DNA of 9,996 nt from Cytophagales bacterium (GCA_029262955.1 JAJCYL010000381.1:1-9996); one strand, 5' to 3'; positions 1 to 7,328 are shown, counted from the first letter of the stretch. A program made the numbers and translations. The notes: generated by a model from the letters alone, not told the origin.

Positions 1-990
1 GTTATGATCGACCCCTGTACAGATGAGTATATCGATGGTGGCCTGATAGAATTTGAAGGACCATATAATCCCACGGATGACAATACGATTGAGAATGATG
101 AAGAAGGATTCAGTTACTATGATTTAGAAGTTGAGTACCGCTGGTATGCAGGTGTAGTTACCGATGATGACGAAGGGGAAGGTTTTGAGTGGGTAGCGGT
201 TGATGATTCAAATTCGGAGAATCTTGACATCGAAGGCTTAACTGAAACCACCAGGTATGTCAGAAGAGTGCGGGTAGTCGGTTGCAACACCCCATTCAGC
301 GCAGAGTCGAATGTGGTTGAGGTTATGATCGACCCCTGTACAGATGAGTATATCGATGGTGGCCTGATAGAATTTGAAGGACCATATAATCCCACGGATG
401 ACAATACGATTGAGAGTGATGAAGAAGGATTCAGTTACTATGATTTAGAAGTTGAGTACCGCTGGTATGCAGGTGTAGTTACCGATGATGACGAAGGAGA
501 AGGTTTTGAGTGGGTAGCCGTTGATGATTCAAATTCGGAGAATCTTGACATTGAAGGCTTAACTGAAACCACTTCTTATGTCAGAAGAGTGCGGGTAGCC
601 GGTTGCGACACCCCATTCAGCGCAGAGTCGAATGTGATTGAGGTGGTTGTAGACGAAGATGATAATGCGGATAATTCCCAGTTTGCTCCAACTGGTTCAG
701 TAGCTAACAGCTCCTTTGCTGTTCTCGATATTGAGGATTATCTCATTTACCCTGTTCCTGCTAAAATTGGTGAAGAAATCACCATCGATTTCAGCAGTGA
801 AGTGGATGGTGAATTGGGGATTAGGCTAATAAATCTGAACGGAGCCATCTATCAGACGGAAAATTTCAATGTAACAGCGGGACTTAATATTTTCAGAATG
901 CCAATTGTCGGCTTAAAGCCTGGGGTTTACCTTTTAGAAGTTATTAATGGGCACCTTTCTAATTACAGGAGAATAATTCTTACAAATTAG
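1..990 (+). CDS. Acidic secreted repeat protein with T9SS type A sorting domain (5' partial)
   Basis: The frame is open from base 1 (Val codon before the first Met), so this is the C-terminal 329 residues of a longer protein; the ATG at 4 is inside a repeat and is not the true start. It contains two consecutive 107-residue units, each with an Ig/fibronectin-like pattern (YRWYAG strand, TETT.YVRRVRV strand, then a Cys and a SN.vEV end) as seen in large Bacteroidota surface proteins. Each unit has two Cys that could form a disulfide and is rich in Asp/Glu, which may bind calcium. A short acidic linker leads to a C-terminal domain (about residues 246-329) with the classic type A features: YPVPA, a NLNG turn, LKPGVYLLEV and a final strand RRIILTN. 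Such domains direct export through the type IX secretion system and are usually removed at the cell surface. The passenger function cannot be told: adhesin or an enzyme with its catalytic part upstream. The sorting domain call is firm. Confidence 0.9.
   Translation, partial: VMIDPCTDEYIDGGLIEFEGPYNPTDDNTIENDEEGFSYYDLEVEYRWYAGVVTDDDEGEGFEWVAVDDSNSENLDIEGLTETTRYVRRVRVVGCNTPFSAESNVVEVMIDPCTDEYIDGGLIEFEGPYNPTDDNTIESDEEGFSYYDLEVEYRWYAGVVTDDDEGEGFEWVAVDDSNSENLDIEGLTETTSYVRRVRVAGCDTPFSAESNVIEVVVDEDDNADNSQFAPTGSVANSSFAVLDIEDYLIYPVPAKIGEEITIDFSSEVDGELGIRLINLNGAIYQTENFNVTAGLNIFRMPIVGLKPGVYLLEVINGHLSNYRRIILTN
4..645 (+). repeat. Two tandem 321-bp coding repeats
   Basis: Unit 1 is 4-324 and unit 2 is 325-645, in frame and without a spacer. 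Hand alignment finds 11 differing bases in 321 (about 96.6% identical). Four changes are synonymous (ggg/gga, gcg/gcc, atc/att, acc/act); the other seven give five amino acid changes (N to S, R to S, V to A, N to D, V to I). Four of the 11 changes sit together in the Thr-Arg / Thr-Ser codons near 270-276 and 591-597. The pattern indicates recent duplication or ongoing homogenisation. The base before unit 1 continues the same reading (VEV junction not fully visible), so further units may lie upstream. Confidence 0.95.
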
Positions 991-1011
991 TTAGAGACAT
1001 CTAATTATTTT
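988..1011. terminator. Possible bidirectional terminator between convergent genes
   Basis: An 8-bp A/T-rich stem (988-995 with 1000-1007, one G-T pair) closes a 4-base loop and is followed on the plus strand by TTTT (1008-1011). It lies exactly in the 14-base gap between the stop codons of the sorting-domain gene and the acyl-CoA oxidase-like gene. The stem is weak and the T run is short, so this is only a candidate. Confidence 0.4.
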
Positions 1012-3299
1012 ACGGCGATTGGTGCACTTAAACATTGATCTGGGATATCGAAGGCATTAACTAAACCTATTGCATCAAATCTTACTTTCTGACAGAGGTT
1101 ATTCACTAATCTGCGGATTGCCTTGCTTTTGGCACTTTCAATGTAATCCGCTTCCAGGTACCATCCCTTATATTTCTCGATTTGAGAGAGTGCAAACAAA
1201 TTATAAACTTTAACCATCGCCACTTTTACATCATCCTCAGGCATAGATTCAAGAGTCAATTGGAACTGCTCAAGAATAACTACTTCGATATAAGCAAAAG
1301 CCAATTGTACTAAATGATATTGACACTGATTGAACGCCTCAAAACTGTCCATCCCTTCATCCAGATGATTCTTTAATCTCCTGGCGGCAGATGATAGAAT
1401 ACTGCGCTCACGGTATTTGAATGCTGCCAAATGGAATTCCGGATCAAGCAAGTGCTCATCATCAGTACGACGGGTTGCTATCGGATTCTTCTCAAGAATT
1501 GTTGTGGCTGCCTGTGAGGCGATGTATTTAACAATTCCGAAAAAGTTGATTTCATGAAATTCCTGTTTAAAATCTGTTAGTCGACTTTTGGCGACCAATT
1601 GCATTAGTACTGTATTGTCTCCTTCAAATGTGGTGAAAATGTCAGTGTCTGCTTTTAGGGCAGCGAAGCGGTTTTCTGCTAAATAACCTTTACCTCCACA
1701 GGCCTCTCGACATTCCTGAATGGTGTGACTTGTATTCCAGGTGCTCCATGCTTTTAATCCTGCAGCCAATGCCTCAATTTCACGTGCATCTTTTTCTGAT
1801 TGCTGCAGGAATCTATCTGTCAAATAACGCAATGCGAAATGGGATGCAAATGCATTGGATAGAAGTGGTAAAAGCCTTCTCTGATGTGTTTTGTAATCTA
1901 ATAAAGGCGTCTCTTGCTTCCCTGCAGCCCCAAACTGTCGTCTCTTATTTCCGTAGCGTATAGCGATGGTTAGGGCGGACTTGGCTGCGCTTAAGCCAGC
2001 ACGAGGAATGCCGATCCTGCCGCCAACCAATGTGCCGAGCATGGTGAAGAATCTTTTAGAATCACTGCTTATAGGGCTGGTATAATTTCCATTTTGGTCG
2101 ACCGATGCAAATTGATCTAGCAGATCAATGGCAGGAATGCGAACCTGATCAAACCAAATTCTGCCATTGTCAACACCGTTGAGACCCAGTTTTTCACCAC
2201 AATCCTCAATTTTGATATTTGGTAACGTTTGCCCTGAATTATCTCTAATCGAGACAACAAACGCATGGACACCATAGTTTTGTCCTTTGGTAATGAGTTG
2301 AGCAAAAACGGTGGCCTTTTGACCATGTTTTGCTGCGTTGCCTATGTAGTCTTTTCGTGCATCATCATTTGGAGTATGAATAATGAATTCATTTGTGGCG
2401 GGGTCGAAGGTGGCCGTGGTTTCAATATCTCTGACATTAGATCCATGTCCTGTTTCAGTCATGGCAAAGCAACCTGGTAACTTTAATGAACCTGCATCCT
2501 CCAGATATTTACGATGATGCTTTTTTGTCCCAAGCAACATTATGCTCATACCAAAGAGGCCGAATTGTACACCGAACTTAATAACCAGCGAAAGGTCATG
2601 GTAACTTAATGTTTCCATTGCAGTGAAATATCGGGCAATGTCTCCACCTCCTCCAAATTCCTTCGGGTACCCCAGGGATCCTATTCCTTGATTAGCCAGA
2701 TGTTTACACCATTCCAAGACCTTTTCGCGGTAAGTGTCTTTATTCACTTCCCGGACGTAACTAAAAGTTGGATCACTCAGAATGGTCTTTATCTTTTTTA
2801 TTATATCGGCATGATCTCCATCTAATATTTTGGTTAACTCATGCTCCTGAAATGACGATATCTCAGTCAGCGGCGTATTTGCAATCTCGTTGTCGAACAG
2901 GCTGTCCAATGACTCATCACCAATTACCCCTAATGCCTCTTCAATTTCATAGAGAGCTTTGCATGCCTCAGGAGTTGAACATCTTGTATTATCGTCCCCA
3001 CCAATATTGGCTATTTCAACCCCTGCGTCAGCCAATGATTTCCTTTTTCCTTCATTAATTGAATCTGAGTTATCCTTAATTACCGTTAACCATTCTTTAA
3101 GTGTTGCCGGAGAGGGTGGGTTTTTGGGATCAAGCCAGCTGGAAAGAGTTTCCTTTTCAAGCTCACTGAGCCAACTTTCATTCTTGATTCTTTCTTCAAT
3201 CTTTTCAATTTCAGAAGGCGTAAGTATTGCGTCGGCCCAGGCAACGTACAAAATGGGTAAAAAGGTCAATACCCCTGGCTGAGAAAGTTGTTCTTGCAT
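1005..3299 (-). CDS. Acyl-CoA dehydrogenase/oxidase-like flavoprotein with N-terminal helical extension
   Basis: A 764-residue protein of acyl-CoA oxidase-like architecture, expected to oxidise acyl-CoA to trans-2-enoyl-CoA with FAD in the cytoplasm. Visible landmarks: alpha-helical N-terminal acyl-CoA dehydrogenase domain (about 150-275), the FAD/substrate beta domain with CFAMTETGHGSNV (277-289) and CGEKLGLNG (367-375), RRQFG (453-457), ECREACGGKGYL (529-540), and TFEGDNTVLMQ (557-567), whose Glu559 matches the catalytic base position of acyl-CoA oxidases. The C terminus (FDIPD...APIA) is also oxidase-like. Whether the flavin is reoxidised by oxygen or by an electron-transfer protein cannot be decided from sequence. 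Residues 1-75 are an extra acidic helical segment (YVAWADAILTPSEIEKIEER) that resembles the TerB-like fold; this part is inferred. It lies 53 bp after the DCC gene on the same strand and may be cotranscribed. The ATG at 3299 has no clear Shine-Dalgarno. Confidence 0.9.
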   Translation of the reverse strand: MQEQLSQPGVLTFLPILYVAWADAILTPSEIEKIEERIKNESWLSELEKETLSSWLDPKNPPSPATLKEWLTVIKDNSDSINEGKRKSLADAGVEIANIGGDDNTRCSTPEACKALYEIEEALGVIGDESLDSLFDNEIANTPLTEISSFQEHELTKILDGDHADIIKKIKTILSDPTFSYVREVNKDTYREKVLEWCKHLANQGIGSLGYPKEFGGGGDIARYFTAMETLSYHDLSLVIKFGVQFGLFGMSIMLLGTKKHHRKYLEDAGSLKLPGCFAMTETGHGSNVRDIETTATFDPATNEFIIHTPNDDARKDYIGNAAKHGQKATVFAQLITKGQNYGVHAFVVSIRDNSGQTLPNIKIEDCGEKLGLNGVDNGRIWFDQVRIPAIDLLDQFASVDQNGNYTSPISSDSKRFFTMLGTLVGGRIGIPRAGLSAAKSALTIAIRYGNKRRQFGAAGKQETPLLDYKTHQRRLLPLLSNAFASHFALRYLTDRFLQQSEKDAREIEALAAGLKAWSTWNTSHTIQECREACGGKGYLAENRFAALKADTDIFTTFEGDNTVLMQLVAKSRLTDFKQEFHEINFFGIVKYIASQAATTILEKNPIATRRTDDEHLLDPEFHLAAFKYRERSILSSAARRLKNHLDEGMDSFEAFNQCQYHLVQLAFAYIEVVILEQFQLTLESMPEDDVKVAMVKVYNLFALSQIEKYKGWYLEADYIESAKSKAIRRLVNNLCQKVRFDAIGLVNAFDIPDQCLSAPIAVK

Positions 3300-3352
3300 A
3301 ACAGTGAAAGTCTAATGCAAAATACTCAATTGAGAAGTCTTACTGGATTGGA

Positions 3353-3772
3353 TTAATCTAGAAATTTTGCTTTTAACTCGGGCGTTGGCACCCTACATTG
3401 ATCTCGTTTGCCAAACATTTTGTAGCGATTGTTGGCTATTAAGTTGTAAACGGCATCTCTGAGAAATTTGGGAAAAATGATGAAAATGTATAAAACAGGC
3501 CATAAGCCACTCAGATTCCTCACAATTTTTAGGGCAGCAGTACTTTTGTTATAGATTTCACCTTTCTCGATAAAGACCATGGATTCGAAATCATCAAGAG
3601 GCAGGTTGTTGGTATCGAGATATTGTTGCCCATAGTCTGACTGAAGAGCCGCAAATTTAAAGTGATTGTTTTTATCCCGATCTATGATGAAATTGATTGC
3701 ACCGTTGCATAAATTACAGACTCCGTCAAAGAGTATCACGTTTTCTATTCTTTCTGTTATCAATTCTGCCAT
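3353..3772 (-). CDS. DCC-family thiol-disulfide oxidoreductase (DUF393/YuxK-like)
   Basis: A 139-residue protein with the family signature near the N terminus: FDGVCNLCN, giving the DxxCxxC motif (Asp16, Cys19, Cys22). It continues with FxxxDR(D) and FAALQS, and ends with the typical GKRDQCRVPTPELKAKFLD tail, so it is full length. The family is predicted to have a thioredoxin-like fold and thiol-disulfide exchange activity; substrates are generally unknown. Residues 90-105 are hydrophobic (WPVLYIFIIFPKFLRD), common in this family and perhaps membrane-facing. There is no signal peptide. It is transcribed divergently from the membrane-protein unit at 3849-6004 and sits upstream of the acyl-CoA oxidase-like gene on its own strand. 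DCC and HTTM domains are, from memory, found together in other genomes, so the neighbourhood may be functional. The family call is firm; the role is unknown. Confidence 0.92.
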   Translation of the reverse strand: MAELITERIENVILFDGVCNLCNGAINFIIDRDKNNHFKFAALQSDYGQQYLDTNNLPLDDFESMVFIEKGEIYNKSTAALKIVRNLSGLWPVLYIFIIFPKFLRDAVYNLIANNRYKMFGKRDQCRVPTPELKAKFLD

Positions 3773-3848
3773 TTCAATAATAGGAATATAGTAATTTAGT
3801 TGTTTATAGTTTATTATACGATTTATTAAAAAGCCAGTTCACAAAATT
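3773..3848. promoter_or_regulatory. Divergent A/T-rich intergenic region
   Basis: This 76-bp spacer separates the start of the DCC gene (minus) from the start of the first paralog (plus) and must contain at least the promoter of each unit if neither has an upstream promoter elsewhere. It is very A/T rich. No convincing Bacteroidota -33/-7 pair (TTTG ... TAnnTTTG) or Shine-Dalgarno could be assigned for either gene, so the call rests on position only. Confidence 0.4.
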
Positions 3849-4424
3849 TTGACCAGGAAAATCACATCATTCTTTATCGGATTTTATCTCCTCTACCTGG
3901 TGGTGGCAGTGGTCTTCCGGTTAGACTACTTTCCCATGACCTGGGCTCCAATGTATAGTGCAGTAATTGCATCTGATGATTACGTAGTGAGTTCTATGGA
4001 TAAGGATAAATTGAAGGAGAATGGGTTTTTGGTAAAACACCAGGATGGAACAAGGAGTAAAGTAAACTACAAAGATCTAAACATCCCCTTTAGAAGTTTT
4101 TGGCGTATATACTCACAAAGGCCATACCATATTGGCCCTCAGGTACACAGGTTTGCCATCAATGAGGATGGACCATATGATGTAATCAAAAAGGACTGGG
4201 AAAAGCTGGTTTTTGACATTATTAATAAGACTTTAGCTTACGATACCACCCATCCCAAATATGTGGTGGAGGTTACAGTCGCAAAGTCTTTTCTGTTTTT
4301 TACAGATTCAAAGTCAGATATGAGGTTGGAAAAAACCATAGAAGATACACTTACAATCTACCTAGGAAAACCTCATGCGGATTTGTTGGTATCGAGGCCC
4401 TTTCTAAAGAAGTTGGTGGAATAA
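3849..4424 (+). CDS. Single-pass membrane protein of unknown function, paralog A
   Basis: I do not recognise a named family. The 191-residue product begins with a positively charged stretch and a hydrophobic helix (about residues 6-22, FFIGFYLLYLVVAVVF), probably a signal anchor, followed by a soluble domain of about 165 residues likely outside the cytoplasmic membrane. Just after the helix comes FRLDYFPMTWAPMYSAV (23-39), identical in the next gene. Other shared blocks are VKHxDG (62-67), DLNIPFR (76-82), YSQRxYxIGP (88-97) and a strand-rich C-terminal half. There is no Cys-based motif or catalytic signature. The start is TTG at 3849: no ATG lies nearby upstream in frame (stop at 3807), and the N terminus aligns from Met-Thr-Arg/Lys with the ATG-initiated paralog. 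It is first of three genes leading to the HTTM protein. A partner or accessory role for that protein is inference. Confidence 0.8.
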   Translation: MTRKITSFFIGFYLLYLVVAVVFRLDYFPMTWAPMYSAVIASDDYVVSSMDKDKLKENGFLVKHQDGTRSKVNYKDLNIPFRSFWRIYSQRPYHIGPQVHRFAINEDGPYDVIKKDWEKLVFDIINKTLAYDTTHPKYVVEVTVAKSFLFFTDSKSDMRLEKTIEDTLTIYLGKPHADLLVSRPFLKKLVE

Positions 4425-4488
4425 TTAAATTTTTGAATCAAATGCCACAGAAAATTAAGCTCATTTTCATAATCTACTGAACTGATCG

Positions 4489-5061
4489 ATGACAAAAAAT
4501 GCCGTATCCATTTTTCTCATTATTTATATAGCATACCTGTTGGTGGCGGTCATTTTTAGATTGGATTATTTTCCCATGACCTGGGCACCTATGTATAGTG
4601 CTGTAAAAAGTACAGATGACTACAAAATCACGGTTTTAGATAAGAAACAATTGAAAGAAAAAGGGTTTGTTGTTAAACATCGAGATGGCTCTGCAAGTAC
4701 GGTAGTTTCTGAAGACCTTAATATTCCTTTCCGCAACTTTTATCCTCTCTATTCACAGAGAATTTATAGTATTGGACCACCCAAACACCGAAGAGCGATT
4801 GACCAGTATGGTAAGGTAAATGCCGTAGATATTGATTGGGAGACTCGGCTATTTAATTCCCTCAACCAAACATTTGGGTATAATGAAAATGACCCAAAGT
4901 TTATCGTAGAAATATCAGCATCAAAAACCATTTTATTTTACAAAAACTCAAAGACTGACTTAACCCTGGACAGATCAATCCATGATACGATCACGATAGC
5001 ATGGAAACAACCGGGCAAAGCTTTGAAGGATAAGCCTTACTTAATTGGACTAGATGAATAA
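4489..5061 (+). CDS. Single-pass membrane protein of unknown function, paralog B
   Basis: A 190-residue paralog of the preceding gene: a hand alignment gives about 93 identical positions (roughly 49%) with almost no gaps over the full length. It has the same design: N-terminal hydrophobic helix (about 6-22, VSIFLIIYIAYLLVAVI), the identical 17-residue block FRLDYFPMTWAPMYSAV, then a soluble domain containing VKHRDG, DLNIPFR, YSQRIYSIGP and a conserved C-terminal ITI strand. The 17-residue block differs by synonymous changes in 8 codons, so it is held by selection and not by recent copying. The ATG at 4489 follows a 64-bp spacer after paralog A. Its 3' end overlaps the start of the HTTM gene by 8 bp, which suggests coupled translation and a shared job. 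No function can be assigned. Confidence 0.85.
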   Translation: MTKNAVSIFLIIYIAYLLVAVIFRLDYFPMTWAPMYSAVKSTDDYKITVLDKKQLKEKGFVVKHRDGSASTVVSEDLNIPFRNFYPLYSQRIYSIGPPKHRRAIDQYGKVNAVDIDWETRLFNSLNQTFGYNENDPKFIVEISASKTILFYKNSKTDLTLDRSIHDTITIAWKQPGKALKDKPYLIGLDE

Positions 5062-6004
5062 TTCAAAAAGTATCACAAACAATTGGTGGAATACTCTCTG
5101 GTTTTCGGAAAATTACTCCATTGATAATCTAGGATTAATTAGAATTTGGATAGGCTTTAGCTTAATAATATTAAATTTCTCTCAGTTTATTAGCCTGATC
5201 ACTATTGATATCAATGGTCCCTCGTTTTATTACATCGAACCGATCTGGTATTTCGAACTATTAGGGATTGAGCGGGTCAATCCAATCATGAACTATGTCG
5301 GATTTATCGTACTTCAGTTGGCCTGCTTAACAATGATGGTGGGATATAAGACCAGGGTTTCAATCGTTGCTGTAATCATTTGTATATTTTATCTAAAAGG
5401 AGTGAGAGATAGTGCAGCCGGAGATGTTCACCATCGCTATCTCATGTGGATGAATGTCCTGATAATGCTTCTTGTCTCTCGTTCCAAAGATATCTTGTCT
5501 TTGGACAATCTTTTTAGAAAGGGCATGCGGAAAGCTGTTGAAATGTGGGAGGTAAATTGGCCGATTAAGATGATGCAGATTTATGTCTGTTTTTTCTATT
5601 TTATTAGTGCTGTGGCCAAATTGAGAGTATCCGGCCTTAATTGGGTTATGGATGGTACGGCGGTTCAAAAGATGCTTTTAACCAAAACTGCCAGATGGAA
5701 TTTTGAAACGTTACCGTGGGGACAAACTATGATGGAGTACCCTGCAATCTCTTGGTTTGCTGTGCTGTTTACCCTAACCTTCGAATTTGGATTTCCTATC
5801 ATTTTATTAATCAAAAGCACCAGGTTTAAAATCTACTTTTTCATAGGCGTAATGTTTTTTCATATTTCAAATACATTTTTGGCGGGAGTTGGATTTTGGG
5901 TTACCCCCCTACTTTTCTTAATCTTCTTTGATCTAAAACCAATCTTACAAAGATTTCCAGCGTTACATCGTTTAATTTATCGTCTACAACCACAATTATC
6001 ATAA
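5054..6004 (+). CDS. HTTM domain / vitamin K-dependent gamma-carboxylase-like integral membrane protein
   Basis: A 316-residue polytopic protein with about seven or eight hydrophobic helices (roughly 27-47, 80-97, 102-118, 130-142, 171-189, 233-253, 257-274, 279-293). It shows HTTM family hallmarks: an N-terminal amphipathic segment then LGLIRIWIGFSL, an RDSAAGDVHHRYLMW loop, and YFISAVAKLRVSGLNWVMDG (182-201) followed by E244 in FEFGFP. HTTM is the domain shared with eukaryotic vitamin K-dependent gamma-glutamyl carboxylase. His127 in the HxYL context and Lys189 in the AKL context fall where I remember the carboxylase active-site His160 and Lys218, so the catalytic core may be intact; this alignment is by eye. 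The large lumenal domain of the carboxylase is absent. The ATG at 5054 overlaps paralog B by 8 bp. Substrate and reaction in bacteria are unknown; gamma-carboxylation should not be assumed. It converges on the proline dehydrogenase gene. Confidence 0.85.
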   Translation: MNNSKSITNNWWNTLWFSENYSIDNLGLIRIWIGFSLIILNFSQFISLITIDINGPSFYYIEPIWYFELLGIERVNPIMNYVGFIVLQLACLTMMVGYKTRVSIVAVIICIFYLKGVRDSAAGDVHHRYLMWMNVLIMLLVSRSKDILSLDNLFRKGMRKAVEMWEVNWPIKMMQIYVCFFYFISAVAKLRVSGLNWVMDGTAVQKMLLTKTARWNFETLPWGQTMMEYPAISWFAVLFTLTFEFGFPIILLIKSTRFKIYFFIGVMFFHISNTFLAGVGFWVTPLLFLIFFDLKPILQRFPALHRLIYRLQPQLS

Positions 6005-6012
6005 CACGTAGC

Positions 6013-6037
6013 ACTAACCAATTTAATATGGGTTAGT
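6013..6037. terminator. Inverted repeat between convergent genes, possible terminator
   Basis: A perfect 7-bp inverted repeat, ACTAACC (6013-6019) and GGTTAGT (6031-6037), encloses an 11-base A/T-rich loop. It sits 9 bp after the HTTM stop and 15 bp from the proline dehydrogenase stop, where a bidirectional terminator would be expected. Neither strand has a T run after the stem, so it is not a canonical intrinsic terminator. Confidence 0.35.
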
Positions 6038-6052
6038 AAGAGGATGGAGGTA

Positions 6053-7240
6053 TTAAGCTTTTGAATGTTTTCTCCTTTTTAACTCATTTTTGACCAACAA
6101 ATACTCGCGGCTGCTTTGCCCAGCCATAGCGGTGTTTTCTTCAGCTCTTCGGAAGAGGTAGGGTAATACCTTCTCAACTGGTCCGTAGGGGACATATTTC
6201 GCAACATTATATCCCTTATTCGCAAGGGTGTAGGAAATATGATCACTCATACCATAGAGCTGACCAAACCAGAAATTTGGATGGTCATTTTTCAAACCAA
6301 ATTCTTTCATAATTTGAGTAAGGAGCATACTGCTTTTGTCGTTATGCGTTCCTGCAAACAGCCCTATTTCGGAGCTATTTTCAGCACAATATCTAACCCC
6401 TGAATTATAATCTTTATCAGTTGCTTCTTTATTGGGTTGGATGGGATCTTCTCTCTCTTCTTCTTCAGCATTTTCTCGCTCTTTTTCCATATAAGCGCCG
6501 CGAACCAACTTAGCTCCCAGCCAATATCCCTGAGCAACCGCAGTTTGATGTGCCTTTCTTAAGTTATCCAACATATCGTGCCTGTACATTTGAAATGTAT
6601 TCCAAATGACAGGCCTTTCCTTGTTGTATTTAGCCATCATTTCATAAGTTATCGCATCGATTGGCTCCTGAATCCAGGTTTCTTCAGCATCAATCATTAA
6701 TCTGACATTCAGGTCGTAGGATTTCTGACAAATCGATTGAAAACGATCTCTTACCCGTTGAAATGCTTGTTCTTCTTCCTGGCTTAGAGAAACTTGTTGC
6801 TGAAGACTTTCAAGGAGATCATTTGAGGCGATACCGGAAACTTTCATTACCGAAAAAGGCAAGTAGTCCGATTTTGAGGCATACTCGATAATCTTTAGTT
6901 GTTCTGCTGTTGTCTTATCAAACTCACTTTCACTCTCTTCACCTTCCGCAGAAAAGTCAAGGATAGTTTGAATATTGGATTCAGCCAGCTTGTCGATAGT
7001 TGGCTGTGCATCGGTGATGGACTCACCTCCACAGAAATGAGCGAAAATCGTCTTTTTAACCAGAAATTTAATGGGTAGATGCAGTTTGAGAGCAGTTGAA
7101 ATAATACCCGTACCAATCCGGACTAGCCAGGTTTGATTCATCAATGAAAAAAGAAAATGGGTCTTTCTGAGCTCTGCATTGCTTTTTGAGGCAAATGCAA
7201 TAGCAGTATTATCAAAAGAAAGGTGCGGGTTAATGCTCAT
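6053..7240 (-). CDS. Proline dehydrogenase, monofunctional
   Basis: A 395-residue FAD enzyme that oxidises L-proline to delta-1-pyrroline-5-carboxylate, passing electrons to the membrane quinone pool; the second step needs a separate P5C dehydrogenase not seen here. Landmarks in the TIM-barrel order: FCGGES (69-74), RLMIDAEETW (180-189), NTFQMYR (214-220), GAKLVRGAYMEKER (242-255), AGTHND (296-301), QLYGMSDH (327-334), and the signature YVPYGPVEKVLPYLFRRAEEN (349-369), where Arg364 and Arg365 correspond to the proline-carboxylate binders. An acidic stretch (NAEEEERED, 257-265) lies on the barrel surface. I chose the ATG at 7240; the longer frame opens with TTG at 7255, adds only five residues, and the family usually starts close to the SFDNTAIAF segment. 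It is divergent from the DAHP synthase gene and convergent with the HTTM unit; it appears to be a single-gene transcript. Confidence 0.93.
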   Translation of the reverse strand: MSINPHLSFDNTAIAFASKSNAELRKTHFLFSLMNQTWLVRIGTGIISTALKLHLPIKFLVKKTIFAHFCGGESITDAQPTIDKLAESNIQTILDFSAEGEESESEFDKTTAEQLKIIEYASKSDYLPFSVMKVSGIASNDLLESLQQQVSLSQEEEQAFQRVRDRFQSICQKSYDLNVRLMIDAEETWIQEPIDAITYEMMAKYNKERPVIWNTFQMYRHDMLDNLRKAHQTAVAQGYWLGAKLVRGAYMEKERENAEEEEREDPIQPNKEATDKDYNSGVRYCAENSSEIGLFAGTHNDKSSMLLTQIMKEFGLKNDHPNFWFGQLYGMSDHISYTLANKGYNVAKYVPYGPVEKVLPYLFRRAEENTAMAGQSSREYLLVKNELKRRKHSKA

Positions 7241-7263
7241 TTTATACCTTTGCAAGTTCGTGG

Positions 7264-7271
7264 CAAATATA
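7264..7271 (-). promoter_or_regulatory. Possible -7 element (TATATTTG) for proline dehydrogenase
   Basis: Read on the minus strand, TATATTTG matches the Bacteroidota -7 consensus TAnnTTTG and would start transcription roughly 15-20 bases before the ATG at 7240. No TTTG was found at the proper -33 distance, and such an 8-mer with six fixed bases occurs by chance several times in 10 kb of A/T-rich DNA, so support is weak. Confidence 0.3.
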
Positions 7272-7316
7272 TCAAAACCCGAAAATGATAGGTTACAGTA
7301 GTATTTTATTTTAAGT

Positions 7317-7322
7317 AAGGAG
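7317..7322 (+). promoter_or_regulatory. Shine-Dalgarno AAGGAG fixing the GTG start of DAHP synthase
   Basis: AAGGAG followed by six A residues leads directly into GTG at 7329. It is the clearest ribosome binding site in the window and decides the start of the following gene, which lacks an ATG at that point. Clear Shine-Dalgarno sequences are uncommon in Bacteroidota. Confidence 0.75.
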
Positions 7323-7328
7323 AAAAAA

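Noticed and set aside
4..6. ATG at base 4 as the true start of the sorting-domain gene
   Set aside because: The same Met recurs inside the second repeat unit at 325 and the frame is open to base 1, so it is internal.
4..645. Direct repeats as a CRISPR array
   Set aside because: Units are 321 bp, in frame, contiguous and protein-coding, with no short repeat-spacer structure.
3300..3352. Separate promoter for the acyl-CoA oxidase-like gene
   Set aside because: A TATTTTGC on the minus strand is one base short of the TAnnTTTG pattern and has no partner; readthrough from the DCC gene is as likely.
7241..7255. TTG start five codons upstream for proline dehydrogenase
   Set aside because: A normal ATG at 7240 is available and family members usually begin just before the SFDNTAIAF segment.
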